A stretch of 64,000 nt of DNA, from assembly GCA_023412915.1 (NCBI GenBank), contig JAEZRE010000020.1, forward strand, positions 62,001 through 126,000, read 5' to 3'. The DNA comes from Bacillota bacterium (lineage in GTDB: Bacteria > Bacillota > Clostridia > Acetivibrionales > DTU013). The notes beneath the pieces were generated by a model. That model saw only the letters and a program-made list of their open reading frames with translations. It was not told the DNA's origin and ran no database searches. This document shows, piece after piece, positions 51,389 through 60,065 of the stretch. The position numbers and the translations under genes were made by a program. How positions within the stretch are numbered: the stretch's first letter is position 1; every line of letters starts with the position of its first letter.

Positions 51389-53431
51389 ATGGTTATTCCG
51401 GCAGTCGGTACCCTGCTCGGGGTATCGATAATATTGTTCGTTTCTGCAGCAGCGGCTGCGTTGGTTTTCTCGCACTGGCAAAAACTCAGCAATACGGCGT
51501 CGAATATTCTTTGCACGGCAGCATCGGTTTCCGGGATATTGGCTTCGGTCCGGCACCTGTTGGCAGGAGGGGAAAGACTCGCAATAATGTCGGTTGACAC
51601 CACAGTTCCTGTAATTTCATTCGATTTGACCTTTGACAGGTTGTCGGCATTTTTCATAATGGGGCTTTGCATTCTGGTCTTCTGCGTTTCGATCTATTCC
51701 ATTGGATACGTATCACATTTTTACGGCAAGAGAAATGTAGGCCTTTTCCAATTCCTTTTTTCAACCTTCATTCTTTCAATGTTTTTCGTCCTTACGTCTT
51801 CAAATGCGGTATTTTTCTATATAGCCTGGGAAGTCATGGCGCTTCTGTCATATTACCTTGTCGTTTTTGAGTCGGAGCATGCTGAAAAGCAAAAAGCCGG
51901 AGTGATTTACATAATAATGACGCATATCGGTACCGCATTCTTGCTGATTGCGTTTATGCTGATGTACGCATATACGAAATCCTTTGATATGTCCGGCGAT
52001 TCGTCCGCAATACCGCAGCCTGCAAGGAATATTATGTTTATACTGTTCCTTATCGGTTTCGGAGTAAAAGCCGGCGTCATACCGCTGCACATCTGGCTGC
52101 CGTACGCGCATCCGGCGGCGCCCGGAAACGTATCGGCGCTCATGTCGGGTATCATGATAAAGACCGCCGTATACGGACTTTTGAGATTCGTGCTCGTATA
52201 CCTGGGAGTCGATAATACCTGGTGGGGCATGACACTGCTGATACTTGGCATGGTTTCAGCCGTGCTTGGAGTCGCATATGCCTTTGTCGAGGTGAACATA
52301 AAGAAACTGCTGGCATACAGCAGTATCGAAAATATAGGGATCATATTCATCGGTTTGGGCATAGCCTTCACAGCATTCGCAAAGGGCAGCCAATCCATCG
52401 GCGCTCTGGCGCTTTGCGCCGCGCTGTTCCATACGCTCAACCACACGTTTTTCAAGGGAGGCCTGTTCCTTGGAGCCGGCTCCATACAGCATTCTGCGCA
52501 CACGCTCGAAATGGAACAGCTTGGCGGTCTGATCAAGAAAATGCCTGTAACGGCGGTATTCATGCTCGGAGGCTCACTCGCAATTTCCTCCGTTGTGCCT
52601 TTCAACGGCTTCGCAAGCGAATGGCTGACGCTGCAATCCATTTTCGGAACTATCGGGAAAGGACAGGCTGTACTGAATATAGCCGCGATCGTTGCGGTTG
52701 CGGCGCTTGCAATTGCAGGAGCGCTTGCCGCTGCAAGCTTCGTCAAGCTGTTCGGGATATCGTTCCTGGGATTGGGCAGAACGGAACATGCCGTACATGC
52801 CAGGGAAGTAAGCCCCGTCATGTACACAGGCATGGGTTTGCTGATTGTGCCCTGTCTGGTGCTGGGTGTTTTTCCTTCACTGTTCCTGAAGCTCACCGAC
52901 GGATTAGTAACGGAACTGGCAGGGAAGTCGGCTGCAGGCCAACTGGCAGGGCCGTTGATGCTGGCGAATTATCCTGCTGTTGCAACGGGAAACTCGGTTT
53001 CTCCTCTTCAGATACTCGTCGCGCTGGCAGCCCTGCTGCTGTTGACTCTCATCTCACTGAGGCTTGTCGGAGGAAAATATCTGGAGAGAAAATATGGTAC
53101 ATGGGATTGCGGGTTTGAAGCGCTGAATTCCAGGATGCAGTATACCGCCACCGGCTTTTCAAAGCCGATTCAAATTGTTTTCCGCATATTATTCAGGCCT
53201 TCCAGGGAGCTCAAGCTAGGCGGGAATTCCCAGTATCATCCCAAAAGTATGGAATACACCACCTCGACGGAACCGATATTCGAAAAATATGTATACGCTC
53301 CGGTCGTAAAAATGATAACCGACCTTTCCAGAAGAATGAAATTTGCCGTTCAGACGGGAAGCGTGCACAGATATCTGATATATATATTCGTTGCAGTCCT
53401 GGCGCTTATGCTCTATAACAGGATCGCTTGA
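51389..53431 (+). CDS. Ehr complex: antiporter-like subunit (HyfB/NuoL type)
   Basis: The 680-residue membrane protein has about 16 helices and the Mrp-antiporter/NuoL fold: the conserved Glu in WEVMALLSYY, KAGVIPLHIWLPYAHPAAP (with a pumping Lys and proline break), and KKLLAYSSIENIG. It is the ion-pumping subunit of complex I-like and group 4 hydrogenase-like complexes. The ATG at 51389 has AGGGGGA at eight bases; the upstream in-frame extension has no ribosome site. It is the first of six genes packed in one operon. Gene order antiporter, NuoH, HyfE, antiporter, large subunit, small subunit matches hyf operons. Confidence 0.92.
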   Translation: MVIPAVGTLLGVSIILFVSAAAAALVFSHWQKLSNTASNILCTAASVSGILASVRHLLAGGERLAIMSVDTTVPVISFDLTFDRLSAFFIMGLCILVFCVSIYSIGYVSHFYGKRNVGLFQFLFSTFILSMFFVLTSSNAVFFYIAWEVMALLSYYLVVFESEHAEKQKAGVIYIIMTHIGTAFLLIAFMLMYAYTKSFDMSGDSSAIPQPARNIMFILFLIGFGVKAGVIPLHIWLPYAHPAAPGNVSALMSGIMIKTAVYGLLRFVLVYLGVDNTWWGMTLLILGMVSAVLGVAYAFVEVNIKKLLAYSSIENIGIIFIGLGIAFTAFAKGSQSIGALALCAALFHTLNHTFFKGGLFLGAGSIQHSAHTLEMEQLGGLIKKMPVTAVFMLGGSLAISSVVPFNGFASEWLTLQSIFGTIGKGQAVLNIAAIVAVAALAIAGALAAASFVKLFGISFLGLGRTEHAVHAREVSPVMYTGMGLLIVPCLVLGVFPSLFLKLTDGLVTELAGKSAAGQLAGPLMLANYPAVATGNSVSPLQILVALAALLLLTLISLRLVGGKYLERKYGTWDCGFEALNSRMQYTATGFSKPIQIVFRILFRPSRELKLGGNSQYHPKSMEYTTSTEPIFEKYVYAPVVKMITDLSRRMKFAVQTGSVHRYLIYIFVAVLALMLYNRIA

Positions 53432-53443
53432 GGAGAAAATAAA

Positions 53444-54391
53444 ATGAACAGCCTTACATACAGCATCCTGCAGTTGCTGGTAATCATACTTGTCGCGCCG
53501 CTGGTGAACGGCGTCATAAAGAAGGTCAAGGCGTTTACCCAGAAAAGGAAAGGCGCCCCGGTACTTCAGCTGTACTTTGACCTGTTCAAGCTGATGAAAA
53601 AGAACGCGGTTGTTTCGGAAACGTCTTCCTGGATATTCAAGGCAACGCCTTACGTGGTTATTACGACCGCCCTCGGAGCAGGGCTTATGGTACCGGCTAC
53701 CACTCTTGTTTCGTATACGGGATTTACAGGTGACATAATACTTCTGGTCTACCTGCTGGCGCTGGGCAGGTTTTTCATGATGCTCGCGGGTCTCGATACG
53801 GGCAGCACCTTCGGCGGCATGGGCAGCAGCAGGGAAGCGATGATATCGTCGCTCATGGAGCCTTCCATAATGATCACGCTGTTCACGACCGGGCTTGTTG
53901 CGGGAACTACATCCATCGGCGGCATCATGGCTGCCGTTAAGGACATGCCGGCCCCTCTGTCCCAGCCGGTTTTCGTAATGGTATTCCTGGCGACGCTCAT
54001 AATCATAATTGCCGAGACCTCCAGAATACCTGTGGACGATCCGTCCACCCACCTCGAACTGACTATGGTGCATGAAGCGATGATACTCGAGTATTCGGGC
54101 AGGCATCTGGCAATGATGGAGCTTGGCGCATCCATAAAGCAGCTGGTCTTTATAACGCTGCTGGTCAATATATGCCTGCCGCTCGACCAGCTACTCACCT
54201 TTGCCGGTATCGGCGCTGTTGCGGTATCACTGCTGCTGTATGCTGTAAAGGTGATAGCGGCGGCCATATTGATTGCAATAATTGAAGTGAACACCGTAAA
54301 GTTCAGGTTTTTCAGCGTGCCTAACCTTGCCGCACTGTCGTTCATCCTGGCCTTTATCGGATTTTTGGAATACTTTGTGCTCTGGAGGTAA
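53444..54391 (+). CDS. Ehr complex: membrane subunit (HyfC/NuoH type)
   Basis: The 315-residue protein has eight membrane helices and the NuoH/HycD pattern: QKRKGAPVLQLYFDLFKLMKK near the N-terminus, PVDDPSTHLELTMVHEAMILEYSG with its conserved acidic residues (E-channel), and FRFFSVPNLA near the end. It couples the hydrophilic arm to ion movement. It starts 12 bases after the antiporter gene and is followed by two bases before the next start. Confidence 0.95.
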   Translation: MNSLTYSILQLLVIILVAPLVNGVIKKVKAFTQKRKGAPVLQLYFDLFKLMKKNAVVSETSSWIFKATPYVVITTALGAGLMVPATTLVSYTGFTGDIILLVYLLALGRFFMMLAGLDTGSTFGGMGSSREAMISSLMEPSIMITLFTTGLVAGTTSIGGIMAAVKDMPAPLSQPVFVMVFLATLIIIIAETSRIPVDDPSTHLELTMVHEAMILEYSGRHLAMMELGASIKQLVFITLLVNICLPLDQLLTFAGIGAVAVSLLLYAVKVIAAAILIAIIEVNTVKFRFFSVPNLAALSFILAFIGFLEYFVLWR

Positions 54392-54393
54392 TC

Positions 54394-55050
54394 GTGGAGA
54401 GTTATAACCAGATTTTATCGGTATTGATACTTTTGACGTCCTTTATGCTGATGGCCAATAAAAGGATAAAGTCATATATCGGGTCGTTCAGGCTGCAGTC
54501 TGCGCTGATAGCTCTGACTGCAGGAATTATGGGCATAAGAAGCGTCATTGCCGAAGGAAGCTACGACGTTGTGGTCGTAGCCGTCATCATAATCGCGCTG
54601 AAGGTCATTTATATCCCGAACCTTCTGCACAAGACGTTTTCAGGCGTCGAATACAAGGTGGAAAAGGATTTCTTCCTGAATATCCCGCTGCTTATCCTGA
54701 TATGCTGCGGCCTCGTGGTATTCTCGTATTTCTCTGTCTCAAAAGCAGCAGGAAGCTCGGACGGCATTATGAATGCCCAGGTGGTCAATTCGATTTCACT
54801 TGTTCTGATCGGACTGTTCTTCATGATCAGCCGAAGAAAGGCAATAGGACAGATAGTCGGTTTCCTCGTTATCGAAAACGGGATATTCATAACAGCGCTG
54901 TTTTCGACCAACGGGATGCCTTTTATAGTTGATATTGGAGTGTTTATAGATATCATCACGGCAGTTCTGATAATGGGAATTATCGTTTTCAAGATAAATG
55001 AGAAATTTGACTCTATAGATATCAACAAATTAAAGAATTTACGGGGTTGA
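54394..55050 (+). CDS. Ehr complex: small membrane subunit (HyfE type)
   Basis: The 218-residue protein has about seven membrane helices and matches HyfE of hydrogenase 4, which corresponds to NuoK (and NuoJ-like) parts of complex I. A Glu in VIENGIFITAL is in the position used by NuoK for proton transfer. The GTG start is two bases after the previous stop. Confidence 0.93.
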   Translation: MESYNQILSVLILLTSFMLMANKRIKSYIGSFRLQSALIALTAGIMGIRSVIAEGSYDVVVVAVIIIALKVIYIPNLLHKTFSGVEYKVEKDFFLNIPLLILICCGLVVFSYFSVSKAAGSSDGIMNAQVVNSISLVLIGLFFMISRRKAIGQIVGFLVIENGIFITALFSTNGMPFIVDIGVFIDIITAVLIMGIIVFKINEKFDSIDINKLKNLRG

Positions 55051-55054
55051 GAAG

Positions 55055-56677
55055 ATGGGGTTTCTGCTTTGGATCATACCGGTAGTATCGGTGCCGGTTT
55101 TTGCAATAGTTAAAAACAGAAGGATACTGCACGCGGTCAGTTTGATAGCTTCAGCCCTCATGCTGCCTGCCGCCGGTTTCACGACAGCCGGCGTGCTGTC
55201 TGGAAAGACGCTGGAATACAGTTGGCTGGGCGGTGTATTCTATCTGGATGCCCTGAGTGTTATCATACTGGATATAGTACTGATAATCGGCTTTTTAGCC
55301 GCCGTTTTTTCCATAGGCTACGTCGAGGAGGAGCTCAAACACGGCAAAATTGCGGAGGGCAAAGTAAACCTTTATTACATGCTGATGTACATATTCATGT
55401 TCACAATGGTCCTGGCCCTGAGCGTCAGAAACATGGGCGTCATGTGGATTGCGATAGAGGCGACAACCCTTGCTTCAGCGTTCCTCGTCGGTTTTTATAA
55501 CGACAAGCAGGCAATCGAAGCTACGTGGAAGTATGTAATCATCTGCTCCGTGGGTATCGCTATAGCGATGCTTGGCATTATATTCCTGCACATGTCGTCC
55601 TCAGGCTCTTTAGAGGGCTCGCAGCTCCTGAATTGGACCGAGCTTTACGGTAATGCCGGAAAATTGAACGGTCCTTTGCTACGCCTTGCGTTCATATTCA
55701 TACTAATTGGCTTCGGTACGAAAGCGGGCCTTGCGCCGATGCACACGTGGCTGCCCGACGCGCACAGCCAGGCGCCGTCTCCTATAAGCGCACTCCTTTC
55801 GGGCGTGCTGCTGAACAGCGCGATGTATGCTATCATCCGGACTGTTTCCATAGTTAACAGGAATCAGGGAAGCAGCCTGTTTACCGGAAGGATACTGATC
55901 GCCGCGGGCATTCTCTCGATCGTTACGGCTGCAATATTCATCCTCACACAGAAGGATTATAAAAGGCTGCTCGCATATTCGAGCATAGAACATATGGGCA
56001 TCATCGCGGTTGCAATCGGTTTGTTTACACCGGCGGCGGTTTTCGGGGCTCTGTTCCATATGATTAATCATTCCTTTACAAAATCGATGCTATTCCTGTC
56101 TTCAGGCAGCGTACTGCAAAAATACGGTACGCGCGAGATATCGAAGGTCAATGGCCTGTTGAAGGCATTGCCGGTCACAGGTACGGTTTTTTTCCTCGGG
56201 CTGTTTGCCATCGCGGGAACGCCCCCGTTCAGCGTGTTTGCCAGCGAATTCAATATCATAGCGGCGGTATTCGAGAAGGGGAATTTCCTGCTCGGATCGG
56301 TTTTAGCCGTTTTGTTTGCCATTATATTTGCGGGTATAGCATCCGTACTGTTCAGAATGTTCTGGAGGTCGGACGGTGAAGCTGCTGCTGTCGTCCCGGA
56401 AGCAACCGACGCCCAGGAAGCGTTTACTGCTCAAAAAGCGGTTGCCGCTCAAGAAGCTGCCGTCGCCATAGAATCTTTCGCTGAGGCGGAAAACAGGTCT
56501 ACTCACATCGGCCGGCCAGGTATCGGCAGCAAACCTGCAAAACCGCGTGAGACCAACCTTGCCGGAGCTGTCGTTATCGTCGCGCTTCTCGCCTTGATAC
56601 TGGCGATGGGGCTCTGCATGCCGGCGGCGCTGAGGGAGCTGCTTGAGGATGCCCGGCAGATCATTATCGGAGGATGA
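55055..56677 (+). CDS. Ehr complex: second antiporter-like subunit (HyfF/NuoN type)
   Basis: The 540-residue protein has about 14 helices with the antiporter core: WIAIEATTLASAF, KAGLAPMHTWLPDAHSQAP and KRLLAYSSIEHMG. Before the last helix there is an Ala/Glu/Gln-rich cytosolic insert (about 440-505) not seen in most HyfF, which shows low-complexity repeats (AQEAF, AQKAV, AQEAA). It is the second pump-like subunit, as in hyf operons. It starts five bases after the previous stop; a GTTGAGAAG ribosome site is weak. Confidence 0.93.
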   Translation: MGFLLWIIPVVSVPVFAIVKNRRILHAVSLIASALMLPAAGFTTAGVLSGKTLEYSWLGGVFYLDALSVIILDIVLIIGFLAAVFSIGYVEEELKHGKIAEGKVNLYYMLMYIFMFTMVLALSVRNMGVMWIAIEATTLASAFLVGFYNDKQAIEATWKYVIICSVGIAIAMLGIIFLHMSSSGSLEGSQLLNWTELYGNAGKLNGPLLRLAFIFILIGFGTKAGLAPMHTWLPDAHSQAPSPISALLSGVLLNSAMYAIIRTVSIVNRNQGSSLFTGRILIAAGILSIVTAAIFILTQKDYKRLLAYSSIEHMGIIAVAIGLFTPAAVFGALFHMINHSFTKSMLFLSSGSVLQKYGTREISKVNGLLKALPVTGTVFFLGLFAIAGTPPFSVFASEFNIIAAVFEKGNFLLGSVLAVLFAIIFAGIASVLFRMFWRSDGEAAAVVPEATDAQEAFTAQKAVAAQEAAVAIESFAEAENRSTHIGRPGIGSKPAKPRETNLAGAVVIVALLALILAMGLCMPAALRELLEDARQIIIGG

Positions 56678-56681
56678 ATTG

Positions 56682-58265
56682 ATGTTTGACGACAATTTAA
56701 AAAAACTGACCGATGAATTTGCTGAATATATTTACAACCGGACTTCGAACGGTAAAAATGAGTGCTGTCTGGAAGCAGACCCCGGGCATATTGGCGGGAT
56801 ATGCACTTACATTAATCGGGAGCTGGGTTATCAGCTTGTCACCATGTTCGCAACGGATGAAAGAAAGCTTGCCACCGGAAAATATATTATTTACTATGTG
56901 TTTGCAGATAGGGCGGAGGGACGGCTCCTGACAGTGAAGACACTGCATGGAGAAGAAAATCTGTCCTTCCATTCAATTTGTGCGACAGTTCATACGGCAG
57001 CCCTGTATGAGAGGGAAATACAGGACATGTTCGGACTGACACCCCTGGATCACCCTGATCCGAGAAGGCTGGCGTTCCACAGCAACTGGCCCGAGGGCGC
57101 CTACCCGCTGAGAAAGGATTTCGACGGCAAAAGCAGACCTGAAAAGGCCCATGTGGAGATGCAGTTCAAAAGGGTCGAGGGCGACGGAGTATACGAAATC
57201 CCCGTAGGGCCTGTCCACGCAGGTATTATTGAACCAGGCCACTTCCGTTTCAGCGTAGCGGGCGAGCCGATAATCAACCTGGAGGCGCAGCTATATTTCG
57301 TTCACAAGGGAATTGAAAAAATGTGTGAAGGCGATACGATAGAAAAGTGCCTTTTCATTTCCGAACGTATTTCAGGGGATGAGACAATCGCCAACTCTCT
57401 TGCTTATTGCCAGGCGATCGAACAAATGGCCGGAATAGAAGTTCCGGCGCGTGCTAGATATACAAGGGTTGTATTTGCTGAGCTTGAAAGGCTGACGAGC
57501 CATCTGGGGGATCTGGCGGGTATTTGCCTGGATACGGCCTACGGTTTTGCGGCCTTCCAATTCAGGATGCTACGCGGATGGAGCTATCAAATAGCGGATC
57601 AGCTTTGTGGGATGAGGTTCCTGCGGAATGTCAACAAACCGGGCGGCGTAAGGAAAGAGTTCATAGCGGGCAGAGAAACCAGGGTTTTGGAGCTTTTGGA
57701 CAGGATAAAGGCCGAAATTAAAGATACGATCGATATCATCAATGCCAACAGCCTGTTTATCGACAGGGTAGAAAATACAGGCGTGCTTTCAACTGAGGCG
57801 GCGCAGGACCTCAATATCGTTGGTCCGGCAGGCAGAGCCTCGGGCGTGCGGTATGACATACGAACGAGCTTCCCGTATGCAGCTTATGGCGAGTTGGATT
57901 TCACGGTACCTGAACATAAAAATGGCGATGTGAGCTGCAGGATGAATGTAAAGCTGGAAGAATGCCTGGAATCGATAGACCTTATCGGCAAAGCGATAAA
58001 TAGCATGCCCCAGGGCAGGCTGTTCGAGAACTTGCCCGATATAAAGCCATACAGCCATGCCTTTGGTATGACTGAAGCGCCCAGGGGTGAGAATGTTCAT
58101 TTTGTAATGATGGGCGAAGCCGGCAGGCTATTCAGGTATAAGATCAGGACGCCGTCGTTCTGCAACTGGCCGGCTGTCTGCCTCGCGGTGAGAGGCAACA
58201 TCGTACCTGATTTTCCTTTGATAAATAAGAGCTTTAACCTGTCATATGCAGGCAATGACCTGTAA
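56682..58265 (+). CDS. Ehr complex: fused NuoC-NuoD-type large subunit lacking NiFe cysteines
   Basis: This 527-residue protein fuses a NuoC-like domain (about 1-170; LAFHSNWPEGAYPLRKDF) with a NuoD/HycE-like large subunit (about 175-527; GPVHAGIIEPGHFRF). In true group 4 hydrogenases an RxCGxC motif and a C-terminal DPCxxC bind nickel and iron. Here the first reads SERISGDETIANSLAY and the second FNLSYAG, so all four ligands are gone. It therefore cannot be a NiFe hydrogenase and belongs with energy-converting hydrogenase-related (Ehr) complexes. The start follows GGAGG. The substrate and electron acceptor are unknown. Confidence 0.93.
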   Translation: MFDDNLKKLTDEFAEYIYNRTSNGKNECCLEADPGHIGGICTYINRELGYQLVTMFATDERKLATGKYIIYYVFADRAEGRLLTVKTLHGEENLSFHSICATVHTAALYEREIQDMFGLTPLDHPDPRRLAFHSNWPEGAYPLRKDFDGKSRPEKAHVEMQFKRVEGDGVYEIPVGPVHAGIIEPGHFRFSVAGEPIINLEAQLYFVHKGIEKMCEGDTIEKCLFISERISGDETIANSLAYCQAIEQMAGIEVPARARYTRVVFAELERLTSHLGDLAGICLDTAYGFAAFQFRMLRGWSYQIADQLCGMRFLRNVNKPGGVRKEFIAGRETRVLELLDRIKAEIKDTIDIINANSLFIDRVENTGVLSTEAAQDLNIVGPAGRASGVRYDIRTSFPYAAYGELDFTVPEHKNGDVSCRMNVKLEECLESIDLIGKAINSMPQGRLFENLPDIKPYSHAFGMTEAPRGENVHFVMMGEAGRLFRYKIRTPSFCNWPAVCLAVRGNIVPDFPLINKSFNLSYAGNDL

Positions 58266-58279
58266 AATCGGAGGCAGTG

Positions 58280-59071
58280 ATGTTTAAACCTGTAGAAAAA
58301 CTGATAAAGTACCCCAGATTAACACAGGACTACCCTAAAAAGGCGTTGGATACAAGCTTGTTTGTGGGCAGGCCGGAAATCGACCGGGATAAATGCAGCG
58401 GCTGCGGCGAGTGTGTCGGACGTTGCCCGTCCGGAGCGATCGATTATGGCGCGGGCTCCGACAAGATAACAATAGGCTACGACAGCTGCATTTTCTGCGC
58501 GCTATGTGAAGAGATATGTCCCATGAACGCAGTCAGGATGACACATGACTTCGAACTTGCCCGGAAGGAGAGAAAAGCTCTTAAAAGCGCTGTGGTTGTA
58601 GTGGACGATGACAGCGCAGCGGCGATTCCCCAAAATGAACTGGAAACACGCCTGAAGAAACGCATCGGCAAGCTTTTCGGGCGCAGCCTTCAGATAAGGG
58701 AAGTCGACGCGGGCTCCTGCAACGGCTGTGACTACGAAATAAACGCACTGAATAATCCTTTCAACGATATAGAAAGGCTTGGCATTCATTTTGTCGCATC
58801 GCCGAGACATGCCGATATGCTTCTTGTAACAGGACCGGTATCGCGCAACATGGAGGAAGCGCTGATCAAGACCTATAACGCTGCACCGGATCCGAAGCTT
58901 GTCGTAGCGACCGGCGCCTGCGCATGCAGCGGGGGAATATTCAAGGATTGCTATGCGGCAGGCAGTGGGCTGGATTCCGTCGTCCCGGTGGACGTTTACA
59001 TACCCGGGTGCCCGCCAAGGCCGCAGGCGATTCTTTACGGTATATTGAAGGCACTCGACAGGGTAAAATGA
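58280..59071 (+). CDS. Ehr complex: fused ferredoxin and NuoB-type small subunit (HyfH-HyfI)
   Basis: The 263-residue protein joins an N-terminal two-cluster ferredoxin domain (about 30-90; CSGCGECVGRCP and CIFCALCEEICP) to a NuoB/HyfI domain (about 115-263). In the latter CNGCDYE, a Cys in GACACSGG and PGCPPRPQ keep the four ligands of the N2-type cluster. HyfH and HyfI are usually separate genes, so the fusion is of note. It takes electrons, presumably from ferredoxin, to the large subunit. The ATG at 58280 has GGAGG at five bases. It is the last gene of the operon; no clear terminator follows. Confidence 0.93.
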   Translation: MFKPVEKLIKYPRLTQDYPKKALDTSLFVGRPEIDRDKCSGCGECVGRCPSGAIDYGAGSDKITIGYDSCIFCALCEEICPMNAVRMTHDFELARKERKALKSAVVVVDDDSAAAIPQNELETRLKKRIGKLFGRSLQIREVDAGSCNGCDYEINALNNPFNDIERLGIHFVASPRHADMLLVTGPVSRNMEEALIKTYNAAPDPKLVVATGACACSGGIFKDCYAAGSGLDSVVPVDVYIPGCPPRPQAILYGILKALDRVK

Positions 59072-59209
59072 TTTATGTTATCGGATGCGGATGGGCAGGG
59101 GCGTCTTTCAAGCTCACTGCCCGGCAGCGTCGGCAGTCCTTCAAGGCTTCATTCGCAACACTGGTATCCGAACGCATCATTCAACAGCAGCGATCCCCGG
59201 ATGCTTCAT
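59072..59209. other. Convergent junction with degenerate 28-base repeats
   Basis: On the minus strand, beyond the MarR stop, degenerate copies of a unit around GCTGCTG(A/T)TGAATGA(A/T)GC recur about every 28 bases, seeming to extend from the last codons of the MarR gene. No terminator is obvious for either converging operon. Confidence 0.5.
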
Positions 59210-59647
59210 TCAGCAGCAGCTTTCGAACGCCTCGTTCAGCAACTCGAGGCTTTCAAGCACTTGGTCTCTTTTATCCTCCGGTATGCGTTTCAATATATCC
59301 GAGAACTTCCGTTCCATAGCACTTTCTATTTCCATGAAAACCGTTTTACCGCTTTCCGTCAGCTCGATCGTTACATACCTTCTGTCCTTCGGATCCAATT
59401 CACGTATCACGTAGCCGCTGTTTACGAGATTGTTCACGGTGCGGCTTATAGTGCTGCTATCCAGGTTAAGTATTCCAGCAAGCTCAGCCAGGGAAATACT
59501 GCCGGCGCGTCCTATCTCGACTACTGCGTGGCACTGTGCCAGGGTGACCTTGCAACAGCTCATTTCACTGTCGTTGAGAAGGCCCGTTTTTATTTCCAGT
59601 CTACGAATCTCTTCACGGAAACGTATTTGTTCATTGTCATTTTTCAT
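59210..59647 (-). CDS. Cysteine-rich MarR-family regulator downstream of hgcAB
   Basis: The 145-residue protein has the MarR winged helix (about 35-105; SISLAELAGILNLDSSTISRTVNNLVNSGYV, then the wing with DPKDRRYV). It holds an unusual set of cysteines: a vicinal pair in MSCCKV plus LAQC near residue 30, and a final CC at the C-terminus. Such Cys groups could bind a thiophilic metal or sense redox state. The ATG at 59647 has GGAGG. It lies 100 bases after hgcB on the same strand, so it may be part of the hgc operon or control it. ArsR-type regulators are the more usual partners of hgcAB. Confidence 0.88.
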   Translation of the reverse strand: MKNDNEQIRFREEIRRLEIKTGLLNDSEMSCCKVTLAQCHAVVEIGRAGSISLAELAGILNLDSSTISRTVNNLVNSGYVIRELDPKDRRYVTIELTESGKTVFMEIESAMERKFSDILKRIPEDKRDQVLESLELLNEAFESCC

Positions 59648-59750
59648 TCCGTTTTCCTCCGTATGTCTCAAGTGATTTTTCCGGTTCGGTATCGATTCGG
59701 ACAAGCGTACGCACGGGACCTGCCTTTCCGGCTGCCTGTCGGTCATGTGC

Positions 59751-60053
59751 TTATGAGCAGCAGCCGCCGCCCGATGAACCCGAACAGCCGCACTCGGGTT
59801 CAGCGCCCTTGAGCATACCGCTAATAATAGCGGCGGCGCAGCCTACGCCCGGTTTGACTATTAAAGCTGACGACGGGCAATTCAGCGAACAGGCGCCGCA
59901 TTCCATACATGAGTCCTTGTCGTTTATGACTGCCTTCCGTTCGGTAATTGAGAATACGCCATGCGGGCATACCTCGGCGCATTTGCCGCAGCCTGTGCAT
60001 TTTTCGGCGTTAAACTCAAGCGTGGCAACATTTCTAAGGTATTTATGCTTCAT
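59751..60053 (-). CDS. hgcB: HgcB, ferredoxin-like partner of mercury-methylation protein HgcA
   Basis: The 100-residue protein has two 4Fe-4S motifs, CTGCGKCAEVCP (about 19-30) and CMECGACSLNCP (about 49-60), and a C-terminal tail with CGC and a vicinal CC, the set expected of HgcB. It passes electrons to the corrinoid of HgcA and its tail thiols may handle Hg(II). The ATG at 60053 has GAGGAG at eight bases. It lies 12 bases after hgcA, so the pair is co-transcribed. Together they methylate inorganic mercury in anaerobes; the natural role is unknown. Confidence 0.93.
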   Translation of the reverse strand: MKHKYLRNVATLEFNAEKCTGCGKCAEVCPHGVFSITERKAVINDKDSCMECGACSLNCPSSALIVKPGVGCAAAIISGMLKGAEPECGCSGSSGGGCCS

Positions 60054-60065
60054 AAAGCTCACTCC

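Noticed and set aside
51389..59071. Functional NiFe hydrogenase 4 / formate hydrogenlyase
   Set aside because: All four nickel-binding cysteines of the large subunit are absent, and no maturation or formate dehydrogenase genes are present in the window.
59085..59414. Plus-strand open frames overlapping the MarR gene
   Set aside because: Several frames of 80-245 codons overlap one another antisense to a clear MarR protein and lack ribosome sites and domains.
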